DNA of 64,000 bases from Mantis religiosa. Its lineage: Eukaryota > Arthropoda > Insecta > Mantodea > Mantidae. Within the stretch, counting starts at the first letter, position 1. Each line of letters starts with the position of its first letter. The notes under the pieces are model-generated. The model was not told the DNA's origin. It searched no databases and was given only the letters and a program-made list of their open reading frames with translations. Below, piece by piece: positions 31,676-41,165 of the stretch. The translations under genes and the position numbers were made by a program. Location: positions 157,813,743 through 157,877,742 of the forward strand of contig CM060955.1 in NCBI GenBank assembly GCA_030765055.1, in the 5' to 3' direction.

Positions 31676-34600
31676 AAAGCTGGTCGTCCCGAACAGCACC
31701 ATCGTAGCGGGCTAGTCGATCCAGGGGTACCACCAACATCTTTCCTCGGGGAACCTTCTGGATGCGGTAGACCACGTCGTTAATCCTCTTCACCACCCGG
31801 TACGGTCTTTGCCATGGCTGCTGGAGCTTCGGGCAGCGTCCCTTGGTCCGGGTAGGACGGTACAACCAGACCAGGTCACCTTGCTGGAACCCTTGGCTGT
31901 TGGCTTGCCTGTCATACCTGGTCTTCATGCGGTCGCTCGCCTTCTGGATGTTCTGGCGAGCCATCTCGTGCATGTCGTGGAGATGGTCCACCAAGTTTTC
32001 CACATACTCGGTCGCTGGCTGTTTCGCTTCCGGAGGGCTTCCAAAAGCCAGGTCACAAGGGAGGCGTAACTCTCGGCCGAACATTAAGCTGCCTGGCGTC
32101 ATCCCAGTTGTGTCGTGTGTAGACGAGCGATAGGCCAGCAAGAACAGTGGCACCTTGACGTCCCAGTCTCGCTGATGGCTGGCCACGACTATCCTCAGGT
32201 GTTCCTCTAAGGTCTTGATGTACCTTTCGACCATGCCATCCGATTGGGGATGTAGAGGCGTAGTGCGAGTCTTGTTCACCCCAAGCCTTTGCAGTGCCTC
32301 CTTCATTAGGTTGGACTCAAAGTTGGTACCCTGGTCACTGTGTAGCTCTAACGGCACCCCAAATCGACAGAACACTTGCTCCACGAGGCAGTCTGTGATT
32401 GTCTTTGCCTCTTGGTTTGGGATGGCATACACCTCCGGCCACTTGGTGAAGTAGTCCACGACCACCATCGGGTACTTGTTGCCTCGGTCGGAAACTGGGA
32501 ACGGTCCAGCAATGTCAACGGCGATCCGTTCGAATGGCGCTCCGACGTTGTACTGCTGCATGCGACCCCGGCTCCTAGTCTGGGGGCCACGACTCGCCGC
32601 GCACACGTGACACTGACGGCACCATCTCTCAGCATCTGCTCGGAGTCTCAGCCAGTAGTAGCGCTGCCGTAGTTTGTCAATCGTTCGGTTCGCTCCCAGG
32701 TGTCCTCCCGAAGTACCGGCGTGCACTTCCTCCAGGACTTTCGGGACCTTACTCCGGGGAAGTACCAACTGCTCTCTCTGCGTCTTCCCATCGGGTGATT
32801 CCCATACCCGGAACAGCACGCCCTCTCTGGTCTTCAACGAGTCCCATTGGGCCCAGTACGACTTGTAGGTGGCGCTCCTCGGTGCGATGTCCTCCCAGGT
32901 TGGTCTCATCCCTACCTCCACTTCCCTCAAGAGTGGCCCCAAGTCTGCGTCCGCCAGCTGCTCCCTCCTCAGGCCTGCGCTATCCCAGCCTTCAGCAGGC
33001 ACTGCCACAACTACTCGGACTGCTGCGGCACGCTCCTTCTCGTCCACTCTTGTGCACTGGCCGCACTCTTCTGGACAGGGTCTTCGGGACATGGCGTCTG
33101 CGTTACCGTGGCTCTTCCCTCTACGATGTTCCGAGGTGAAGTCGTACTCCTGCAGCCTCTGCACCCAACGTGCTGTCTGGCCTTCCAGGTTCTTAAAGGT
33201 CAATAGCCAGGTTAGGGCGGAATGGTCAGTCCTCAGGTGGAATGGCTGACCGTACAGGTACTTGTGGAAGTGCTCCAATGTCTTTACTACCGCCAGTAAC
33301 TCCCGTCGGGTGACGCAGTAGTTCTTCTCTGCCTTGGATAGCGTCTTGCTGTAATAGGCTATCACCCGCTCATGGCCGTCCTGGATCTGCGACAGGACAC
33401 CTCCAATGCAATGGTCGCTGGCGTCGGTGTCCACAATGAAGGCGCCACCCGGTTGTGGGAAACCCAAAATTGGAGCACTGCACAGGGTCTCCTTTAGGTG
33501 CCGGAAAGCGTTTTCGGCGTCCTCTGTCCACACATAAGGCCGGTGTTCCTCCGTCAGGCGGGTGAGGGGTTTTGCGACGTTAGAGAACCCCTTTATGAAG
33601 CGGCGGTAATAACTGAAGAGCCCCAGGAAACAGCGCAACTCTTTCCTATCCTTTGGGCGAGGCCAATCTCTCACAGCCTGTGTCTTCTCCGGGTCTGTGG
33701 CCACTCCGGTTGCCGAGACTATGTGGCCCAAGTAGTTAACTTCCTTGCGGAAGAGCTGGCACTTCTTCGCGTTCAGCTTCAAGTTGGTCGCTTGCAGTCT
33801 CTGTAGCACCTTACTCAGATTCTCGAGGTGATCTTCAAAAGTCTTCCCGACGATGATGATGTCGTCCAGGTATAGCAGGCAGGCATCGTAAGTCAGCCCT
33901 CTCATCACTGACTCCATAAGGCGCTGGAAGGTAGCTGGTGCGTTGCAGAGGCCAAAGGGCATAACCGTGAACTGCCAGAGCCCTTGGCCCGTCGAGAATG
34001 CAGTCTTCTCCTTGTCTCTCGGGTCTAGAGCTACCTGCCAGTAGCCCGACTTCAGGTCCAGGGTCGAGAACCACTGTGCACCAGCTAGCGTGTCCAGGGT
34101 GTCGTCAATCCGGGGTAAGGGAAAACAGTCCTTCCGGGTGACGGCGTTCAACTTTCTGTAGTCTACGCAGAAGCGCAGCTCGCCGTTCTTCTTTGTCACC
34201 AAGACTACAGGGGAACACCAAGGGCTGTCAGACTCTTCAATCACTCCCCTGGATCTCATGTCCTCCAGCATGTCTCGCACCGCCCCTTGCTTCGCCAGCG
34301 GAACGCGTCTATGTGGTTGCCGAATAGGCCGGGCGTCCCCGGTGTCGATGCGGTGAAGCACTTTGTCCGTGCGGCCGTAGTCACTATCACCTTGGCTGAA
34401 GACGCGCTGATACCGCCTTAGCAGCTGTCGAACCTTCTCCAGCTGTTCTGTGGTCAGGTGGTCGGCCGCCCTCTCCACCAAGCCTTCTAGCCGGGGCCCC
34501 AGGTGTTGCTTCGGCGCCGGCTCTAGTGTCTCGTCGATAGCTGTTACGCTCACCACGGGCTCGCACATTCCCAACTCCGTCCTGGCCTGGACGTCGTGAT

Positions 34601-35324
34601 CGGCGTCCGTAGGATTTAGCAGTCTCACGGGCACCTCCTCTCGGCACGGCAGCAATGCCCTGGCTACACACAGTCCGTTTACAGGCGTCTTCTGGTCCAG
34701 CATCATGTTCCTGGTTCTCTGGCCCACCAGTCGCGCCGTCACCACCACCTCGCTCCTCGCGGGAACAACCACGTCTTCGTCCAAGACAACCCTGCAAATT
34801 CCAAGGCGCTCTTCGGGTTGACGGAGTATAACCTCTTCTCCGTTAAGCCGCAGGACCTTCTTGCCGACGTCGACCGTCGCCTCATGGCTCCTGAGGGCAT
34901 TCAGTTCCAGGATCACCTCCTCAGCCACCTTCGCGACGAACACCCACAGACGCACGGCACTCCGTCCCAAGTTCAGCTCCAGCAGGGCCTCCCTCTCCAC
35001 AGGCAAGGTGTCGCCCGATGCCGTGACAAGCTGGTATGGCCGGCTTGGCTTCCTTGTTGGCACACCCTTCGCCACGTCAGGTCTGATGATGGTCACGGCC
35101 GCCCCGGTGTCCACCAGCACGCGGCACGGCTTTCCTCTTATCCAACCGTCCGCGATGAGGCTGTCATCCATACGCCGGTTGACGGCGTGCAGTGTCACTC
35201 GAGGGGATGGTGGTGATGGCGCCGACGTGCCCCTCTCCACGACGACCCTTACTCGTTTTCCGGCTGCTCTTCCTGGTGTGGGCAGTCTCTCTGCAGGTGT
35301 CCGGGCTGTCCACACCCCCAACAC
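31674..35324 (-). CDS. pol: Gypsy Pol polyprotein (protease, reverse transcriptase, RNase H, integrase)
   Basis: One open frame of 1216 codons without stops. Domains in order: aspartic protease with LVDTGAAVTII (DTG at residues 72-74); reverse transcriptase with FCVDYRKLN, TLDLKSGYWQ, MPFGLCNAP and the catalytic YLDD at 485-488; RNase H with Asp634 (TDAS), Glu675 (RRELLAV) and Asp700 (RTDHSAL); integrase with a zinc finger (His868, His875, Cys905, Cys908) and the D,D35E triad Asp937, Asp997, Glu1033. The C-terminus is a short basic tail. Length and order are normal for Ty3/Gypsy, and all key residues are present, so the enzyme set should be functional. The printed Met at 35324 is probably not used: pol overlaps gag by about 75 bp in the -1 frame and is most likely made as Gag-Pol. 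Confidence 0.97.
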   Translation of the reverse strand: MLGVWTARTPAERLPTPGRAAGKRVRVVVERGTSAPSPPSPRVTLHAVNRRMDDSLIADGWIRGKPCRVLVDTGAAVTIIRPDVAKGVPTRKPSRPYQLVTASGDTLPVEREALLELNLGRSAVRLWVFVAKVAEEVILELNALRSHEATVDVGKKVLRLNGEEVILRQPEERLGICRVVLDEDVVVPARSEVVVTARLVGQRTRNMMLDQKTPVNGLCVARALLPCREEVPVRLLNPTDADHDVQARTELGMCEPVVSVTAIDETLEPAPKQHLGPRLEGLVERAADHLTTEQLEKVRQLLRRYQRVFSQGDSDYGRTDKVLHRIDTGDARPIRQPHRRVPLAKQGAVRDMLEDMRSRGVIEESDSPWCSPVVLVTKKNGELRFCVDYRKLNAVTRKDCFPLPRIDDTLDTLAGAQWFSTLDLKSGYWQVALDPRDKEKTAFSTGQGLWQFTVMPFGLCNAPATFQRLMESVMRGLTYDACLLYLDDIIIVGKTFEDHLENLSKVLQRLQATNLKLNAKKCQLFRKEVNYLGHIVSATGVATDPEKTQAVRDWPRPKDRKELRCFLGLFSYYRRFIKGFSNVAKPLTRLTEEHRPYVWTEDAENAFRHLKETLCSAPILGFPQPGGAFIVDTDASDHCIGGVLSQIQDGHERVIAYYSKTLSKAEKNYCVTRRELLAVVKTLEHFHKYLYGQPFHLRTDHSALTWLLTFKNLEGQTARWVQRLQEYDFTSEHRRGKSHGNADAMSRRPCPEECGQCTRVDEKERAAAVRVVVAVPAEGWDSAGLRREQLADADLGPLLREVEVGMRPTWEDIAPRSATYKSYWAQWDSLKTREGVLFRVWESPDGKTQREQLVLPRSKVPKVLEEVHAGTSGGHLGANRTIDKLRQRYYWLRLRADAERWCRQCHVCAASRGPQTRSRGRMQQYNVGAPFERIAVDIAGPFPVSDRGNKYPMVVVDYFTKWPEVYAIPNQEAKTITDCLVEQVFCRFGVPLELHSDQGTNFESNLMKEALQRLGVNKTRTTPLHPQSDGMVERYIKTLEEHLRIVVASHQRDWDVKVPLFLLAYRSSTHDTTGMTPGSLMFGRELRLPCDLAFGSPPEAKQPATEYVENLVDHLHDMHEMARQNIQKASDRMKTRYDRQANSQGFQQGDLVWLYRPTRTKGRCPKLQQPWQRPYRVVKRINDVVYRIQKVPRGKMLVVPLDRLARYDGAVRDDQL

Positions 35325-36472
35325 AGGCCACTAGGTGTTCGCCGGCGTCCCTCAGCTGGTCTTCTGTCCCCGGCGTAGCGGACACTCCTCGTTCTCGACG
35401 TCGGGATGGATGTTATCTTGGCCGCCTCCATCCTTAATGCCGCTGTCAGCGCCTCGTGGATGGTTTTATATTCCCCGAGCATTAGGCGCTGACGAATCTC
35501 CGTGTCCCGTACCCCGTCGACAAAATTGTAGGCGGCTTCCCGGGATACGAACTCCAGTGGCAGGTCAACCAAGGCCTTGCTAGCCAGCTGCTCGATCGCA
35601 ATGGGGAACTCCTGCAGCGTCTCCCCCGGCTGCTGTGACCTTGCCTTTAGCTGGCTGCGGTATGCTGCGGGTAAGCGGTGGTTCCCGAAGCGATTCTCCA
35701 GGGCTTCCCAGATGTCCTTGGGCGCCGCCGTCGTCTGCACCGCGTTTAGGACTTCCGCGGCTCTTCCCTGGAGGCTGGCTATTAACTGTGTGGCCTCCTC
35801 CTCCAGTGACCATCCGTTGTGCCTGGCCACTGTGTCGAACTGGCGGCGGAAGACCTCAAACGTTGACGCGCCGTCATACTTGGGAGGTTTGACGCGCGCA
35901 GATGTGTCGCGTCCCGGCGCGTCGGCCTTCAAATCCTTCAGCTTCCTGCCGACGACGTCCTCCACCATGGCGTTCAGGGACTTCGCGCTGCTGTCGGCTT
36001 TCCTTTCCAGGTCGTTAACGCGGCTCGCCAGGTCCTCGACGCGCTCGTCCACTTGGCCCATCCGCTTGCCCAGCTCCGTCACGTCATCCCTCACGCCGGC
36101 CAACTGTTCTTCAAATTTGGCAGCGAGAGCCTCGTTCGCCACCTTCATTTCCGTGGTCAGTTCGGCCATCTTTGAGGTCATTGTCGTGGCCAAGTTGTTG
36201 TTAGCCGTTTCCGTCTTCGCTGTTAATTCGGCCTTCATTTCTTCCATCTTCCCGGTGATGTTGTCGTTGGCCGTCTTCATTTCTTTCAACTCGGCGGTGA
36301 TGTTGTCGTTGGCCGTCTTCATTTGTTTCAACTCTGCGGTGATGTTGTCGTTGGCCGTCTTCATTTGTTTCAACTCTGCGGCGATGTCGTCGTTGTCCGT
36401 CTTCATTTCCGAGGTCAGTTCGGCCTTCATTTCCATCATCTTCTCCAAAATCTTTTCCAATGCCGCGTCCAT
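35249..36472 (-). CDS. gag: Gypsy Gag protein (capsid/nucleocapsid)
   Basis: I start at MDAALEKILEKMMEMKAEL (36472), just after the primer-binding region. The longer frame up to 36562 would begin inside the LTR. The 407-residue protein has three parts. The first is a long N-terminal coiled coil with 14-residue repeats (AELKQMKTANDNIT, about residues 26-75) and further heptads to about 170. The second is a capsid-like region (FRRQFDTVARHNGWSLEE ... LQGRAAEVLNAV ... ALENRFGNHRLPAAYRSQLK). The third is one CCHC zinc knuckle (CWGCGQPGHLQRDC) near the end. The stop lies 75 bp inside the start of pol. It forms the virus-like particle and packages element RNA. Confidence 0.95.
   Translation of the reverse strand: MDAALEKILEKMMEMKAELTSEMKTDNDDIAAELKQMKTANDNITAELKQMKTANDNITAELKEMKTANDNITGKMEEMKAELTAKTETANNNLATTMTSKMAELTTEMKVANEALAAKFEEQLAGVRDDVTELGKRMGQVDERVEDLASRVNDLERKADSSAKSLNAMVEDVVGRKLKDLKADAPGRDTSARVKPPKYDGASTFEVFRRQFDTVARHNGWSLEEEATQLIASLQGRAAEVLNAVQTTAAPKDIWEALENRFGNHRLPAAYRSQLKARSQQPGETLQEFPIAIEQLASKALVDLPLEFVSREAAYNFVDGVRDTEIRQRLMLGEYKTIHEALTAALRMEAAKITSIPTSRTRSVRYAGDRRPAEGRRRTPSGLCWGCGQPGHLQRDCPHQEEQPENE
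35255..35261 (-). promoter_or_regulatory. Candidate -1 frameshift site between gag and pol
   Basis: GGAAAAC read on the minus strand lies one codon before the gag stop (TAA at 35249-35251). It is the only A-rich slippery stretch in the overlap. It deviates from the X XXY YYZ consensus at the first triplet, so the exact site is uncertain. The frame relation (pol is -1 to gag) is certain. Confidence 0.45.
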
Positions 36473-36495
36473 GGTTGTAATGTTCGGTGATGTTT

Positions 36496-36514
36496 TCCCG
36501 CTTCCTGACACCAG
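36496..36514 (-). other. Primer-binding site
   Basis: One base after the 5' LTR (…AAGTCACA) the minus strand reads TGGTGTCAGGAAGCGGG. TGG plus the next bases should pair with the 3' end of a tRNA ending CTGACACCA. I cannot name the tRNA. Confidence 0.7.
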
Positions 36515-36990
36515 TGTGACTTTGTGGGTTCGTGAAATGAAAAGACCAATTTCACCACTCAAAAATGTTCTTTATTTCCACCGACTTACAGTTAAACACT
36601 TGCCAATTACACAGAATTGCGTACTGCACACAATTACAATTCACCAGTTCGTCCGTTACAATTGTACTCGTAATTACGTACGGTCTTCTCACTGCGTCCT
36701 TACACCATGAACTGTGTCTGTCTCCTCACTCACTGACTAACTGACTAACTGACTGTCTCTCTGAAACCCCTTTTTTATAGGAATGTCACTGTTTTTCTAG
36801 AAGTCTCTGGTTTCCCGCAAATCACCCGAACGTTCCAGACCACAGAAGAAGGGGAGAGAAACGTCGAGGGACAGGTGGCACTTCCCTAACCACCCCTCAG
36901 TTAGTGACAGAGACTAATGGGAGGCGTGGCTCGGTGACCTTTGGTTTCCTCACAGCTGTGGGCCTCATGCCTACCGCTAATTGGCTGACA
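36515..36990 (-). repeat. 5' LTR of the Gypsy element
   Basis: 476 bp, same length as the 3' LTR with six substitutions. In the sense direction it starts TGTCAGCCAATTAGCGG and ends CCCACAAAGTCACA. Confidence 0.95.
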
Positions 36991-37665
36991 GTCCGATATG
37001 ACAACGTTGAAGGCTTGTTCTTATCCTGAAAAATGAATGTCTGGTGACTCTAAGCTCTATGTACCCTGTACTCATTTGAACATCATTTCATTCATCGTCC
37101 GATATGACTTATCGTTGGAGGTTTTCCCTTATCCTGAAAAATGAATGTATGGTGACTCTAAGCTCTATGTACCCTGTACTCATTTGAACATCATTTCATT
37201 CATCGTCCGATATGAATTATCGTTGGAGGTTTTCCCTTATCCTGAAAAATGAATGTATGGTGACTCTAAGCTCTATGTACCCTGTACTCATTTGAACATC
37301 ATTTCACCCATCGTCCGATATGACAACGTTGAAGGCTTGCTCTTATCCTGAAAAATGAATGTCTGGTGACTCTAAGCTCTATGTACCCTGTACTCATTTG
37401 AACATCATTTCATTTATCTTCCGATATGACTTAACGTTGGAGGTTTTCCCTTATCCTGAAAAATGAATGTCTGGTAACTCTAAGCTCTATGTACCCTGTA
37501 CTGATTTGAACACCATTTCATCCATCGTCCGATATTACAACGCTGGAGGTTTTCAATTATCCTAAAAGATGAATGTCTGGTAACTTTTAGTTCTATGTAT
37601 CCTGTACTCATTTGAACATCATTTCATTCATATTCCGATATGACTAAACGTTGGAGGACGTCAAG
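36991..37665 (+). repeat. S1-derived minisatellite, right part of the interrupted array
   Basis: About six plus-oriented units of about 107 bp (GTCCGATATGAC, TTATCCTGAAAAATGAATGT, GTACCCTGTACTCATTTGAA). The last unit ends in GGAGGACGTCAA, the start of the authentic S1 3' end. Confidence 0.92.
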
Positions 37666-38534
37666 AAGGAAAAGAAAAAAATTGAGTCACTAAAAGGAAT
37701 CTCAAACCTGTTGAGAACCATGAACTTTGGGAGCTGACCTTTAATGAAATAATAAAGCGAGGGCATCTAATTAATAAATTGAACATAGATATGATGGAAA
37801 ATAAAGAAGAACTTAATCAGGAAATATTGGGAATGAACACAGATATGAAACATGGCGAGTTTAGAACTAACATAATGGGGGATAAATCGTGAAAATTAAA
37901 CCCAATATGGAAAGAAGAGAGCTTAAGGTTGCTAAAGAAGAAATAGGAATGGCTAAGAGTACAACTGCATGACTGGGAGATTGCGGATGCCAGTCACAAG
38001 ATAGGAAGAAAGATCGATGTCCGATTTATTCCTTGAAAATAGTTTACGAGGCGCTGGGAGACGTTTTATTGACAGAGATTTGACAGACGGAAGTTCCAAT
38101 TGGTGCAATAAATGAAGACGAGAGTCGTAATTTCCGCCTTTGGATAGACCGAAGAGTGATCGCTGAGAACGCTATAAATACCCATGAATTTTCCTCCAGC
38201 AATCAGAAACCTTAGAGCTTTCCGTTAAAGTGTCGCTGCCTTCCATGTTTACAACAGGACTGTTCTACTCTCTGTTTCATGTAACCTTGCCCCGCTGACA
38301 TGTATCACTCCGCGTGCAACTACCTTCCCCCTCACCCTAATTGGCTAATGTTTTCGCGCCATAGGCCATAGGCGGTGTCATCCCGTCACATTTAAAACTG
38401 CAGTAAACGTCATAATAATTGCCAGGGAGATAGATAAAATCATACAAATAACAATTTGAAGGCATGCAAAAGTACAAGTTTATAATGAAACTGAGCAAGT
38501 TGAAACTGAATGAATGAGCAATGAAACCGAAACA
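37666..38534. other. No gene recognised
   Basis: A Lys/Glu-rich broken plus-strand frame at about 37660-37990 could be retroelement ORF1 coiled-coil debris, but it is full of stops. The rest is unremarkable. Confidence 0.4.
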
Positions 38535-39010
38535 AGTTTATAATGAAAGGCGTTCGGCCTTTTCCACTGGGTTGTCTTTAAGCCAGCATACATACCTTGC
38601 AAAAATGCTTGTCTTTCAGTCTTAAAAGTCGTGTCACGTCATACTTGTCGTGTGCCCTTCATTCACCCAAGTCTCGTCAAGGTAGTATATTTTGCGACTG
38701 GTATCTCAGTACAGTCTGATTGTCCTTAAATAACGTCTTGCCCACACAGCAATATCGCCCCTGGAGTGCTAAGTTTTCCTGTTGTCTCAATTTCATGTCA
38801 CGATGTTCCTACGCACCTAACACTCACACCTGTAAGTTCAGAGCACAGCTGTTCGACTTCTCTCACTGACAAAGACGGATTCTTCTCTGTGAGTGCATTA
38901 AACACATGCACCACAATTAATTTTTCGCCTGTTTGTAAAGGTTTTCCCTTGCGATGCTACAGCGAAAAACTGGCGGTAGACTCTGCCATTATACATATAA
39001 TAAGTACACG
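38535..39010 (-). pseudogene. 'DETWVN'-type DDE transposase, decayed and internally shortened
   Basis: On the minus strand, frames give an N-terminal HTH-like leader (GKPLQTGEKLIVVHVFNALT ... LSVREVEQLCSELTGVSVRC, about 38950-38830). A gap follows, then KIYYLDETWVNEGHTTS (about 38685-38635) with the first catalytic Asp, and QAFLQGMYAGLKTTQWK-like text (about 38600-38545). The order and wording match the insect transposase family represented at 48960-51990. Stops and frameshifts are frequent, and the second and third catalytic residues are absent. Confidence 0.6.
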
Positions 39011-39954
39011 CGCAATAAACGGTCAATAAAATAATTTAGCTCTCGAACTCGGCACAACACACCTTCGAATGGCGATATATGACTAATCCAGTTCAAAACA
39101 AGGTCAGTGATAAAAGTCATATAAACAAGTATGTCATCACTGCCGCTAAATCACGTGTTATTGTGCCATGTGCTTGAAAGCAAAGGAACCTCCTCTTTAC
39201 TTCGTTTAAGAATTAACATGCATTTCAGATATATCAACTCTGTTGCGTAATATATTTAATTCAAAGAGTTACGAAAATATAAATTTGATAATTCTATTTC
39301 AACATAAAACGATATATCACCATGTTAAATAACGAACAGTCTATACTACAATAGCAGCCAATGAGAGCTGATAAGGTCACGTGACCGTTAAGAGATTACG
39401 GGCCAAGCTTATGTGAAACAAGGATTAGTTTAAGATTGTAACGAAAGCGTGCCAGCAATACATGAAGACTCTCCAGGTCATCACGGAGTAGATAGAAAGC
39501 TGACACATCTGGAATATCAGAGCACAGCAGAAGCCAATGACTCCAATATCATCCAATATCATCCCGACCTCCCGAGGGAGTTTATTACAATTGGAGCGGA
39601 CGGCTCTGCCCCAAAGTGAGAATAAAGATGTATGGGAGATTAGGACAAGAAAGAGATGAGAGTGTGAATGGGATGAGGGGGGGGGGGAGATTGTTCGTAA
39701 AGCCCGGGAGAAGCTAAAGGAGGTCAAACACAGGGCATGTTACACAATGAGAAAGTAGGAGGAGAGCGAATTGCAAAGCTAATTTTTGGAACTGCAAGGG
39801 TCACACTGAACCGCGCGTGTGGCGACATCTATGATAAGGGTAGACATGGCTACCAAAATAGCTTGCTTCTACTTGTGACACATTCTATGTCATAAACATC
39901 TTTATTAAAATATCGTACACAAGTTTTCATTTTTGTTTCCAAATAAGGCTAAGA
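39011..39954. other. No gene recognised
   Basis: Includes a G-run near 39677 and a 100-codon minus frame (39425-39727) without domain signs. No element ends found. Confidence 0.45.
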
Positions 39955-41165
39955 CAACAATGATGAAATTAACAACATTAACTACAAGGACTTATAAACT
40001 ACCTACGGATACAGTAAAAATATATCACATGAGCTTTATGATAGGGATAATTGTATATGGAGCTGTAATATGGGAAAAGAGATAAAAATATCAGAAATAT
40101 ATTAAAATAATTAGAAGTGCTCAAAGACAAGCTTTAATAAGATGCTTAGGAGTCGTAACAACAACACCAACTTAAGCTCTTTTAGTAAGTTTGGCAACTT
40201 GGCCTATAGACTTAGTAATAAAACATAGAGCAGCAAATTATGGTCTCAAAAGAAAAGATTTCTTAAAAATTGAACGTTATAGGTGAATATTGTAGGAATA
40301 AGGCTAAAATCAATAGGAAGCTTTCAAGAGATTGGTAACATGAATGGCATACATCACTTCAAGGAATAAGCACTTATACTTTATATCCTAATATAAATGA
40401 AAGATTACAATTAAAAGATATAGTACCAACAAAATTAGGTATCCAATACTTAACGCGACATGGATCATATAATGTGTACTTTAATAAAATTGGAAGGTCT
40501 GACACCAGTAATTGTGATCGATGTAATTTAGAAGACACTCCAGAACACGCCCTATTTGAATGTCATAAATATGATGAATTTTTACGTGAGGAAAGGAAAC
40601 AGCCAGAAAGTAAATATGTTTGGGACGAAGTTAGAAACACAAATGACTTCAAAATACTTGAAACGGCAGCAGGGAAGGTTTCCATTGTAATTATGGAGAA
40701 ATATAAACAATAAGGTATAAGGAAACATAATAACCAAGTACTACAGGTCGGTGTTCGAAATCAATCACCACAAATTAGAAGATCTGAGACTTAAGACAAC
40801 GTAATAGGATAGTAACGTGAGATTTAATAAATAAAAGTTTGTATAAATTATTTCTACATAACTTTTCCGTTTAGTTTACCTTGCAAATGTAAAGCTACTG
40901 ATAGGAGCTAGTTAGGTAAGTTTTTGTAATTTAAGTATAACATGTATCTGCAAAAACTATTTAATGTCTTAATGTAAAATGTTATTGTAAATAAGAAAAT
41001 AATTAATATTGTAAAAATAGGTCTAGGTGTAGCTTCAAGATGCCGAGACAAAAATAAAGCAGAATTTATTTATTTATTTATGTATTTACTTATTTATTTA
41101 CTTATTTGTTTATTTACTTATTTATTTAGTAACTTATTTATTAACTTATTTATTTATTATTTTCA
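39955..41165 (+). mobile_element. R1-like LINE, 5'-truncated, with (TTTA)n tail
   Basis: Only the C-terminal third of the RT ORF and the 3' UTR remain. Broken frames give IYHMSFMIGIIVYGAVIWEK, TTTPT.ALLVSLATWPIDLV and, at 40474-40710, CDRCNLEDTPEHALFEC (the C-terminal CCHC zinc motif). These match the LINE at 46661-48342 position by position. The element ends in AATAAAGCAGAA and a (TTTA)n-like tail (about 41065-41160). It is a dead copy. Confidence 0.82.
40474..40713 (+). pseudogene. R1-like LINE ORF2 C-terminal zinc-finger fragment
   Basis: 79 open codons containing CDRCNLEDTPEHALFEC, the Cys-Cys-His-Cys motif at the C-terminus of R1/I-type LINE polyproteins. The rest of ORF2 upstream is interrupted by stops. 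Confidence 0.8.

Larger units (their letters stand above)
31187..36990 (-). mobile_element. Ty3/Gypsy retrotransposon, complete and apparently intact
   Basis: A 5804-bp element with two 476-bp LTRs that differ at six positions by my count (about 1.3%), so it is young. On the minus strand the order is 5' LTR, primer site, gag, pol (protease, RT, RNase H, integrase), purine tract, 3' LTR. Gag and pol overlap in a -1 arrangement. There is no env. It sits inside the S1 minisatellite in MADD intron 1, in the same orientation as MADD. No 4-5 bp target duplication is visible (TCAC on the left, GTCC on the right). Confidence 0.96.

Noticed and set aside
35577..36710. 377-codon plus-strand frame and many others opposite gag and pol
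   Set aside because: Antisense shadows of the GC-rich Gypsy genes. They have no domains and cross the LTR boundary.
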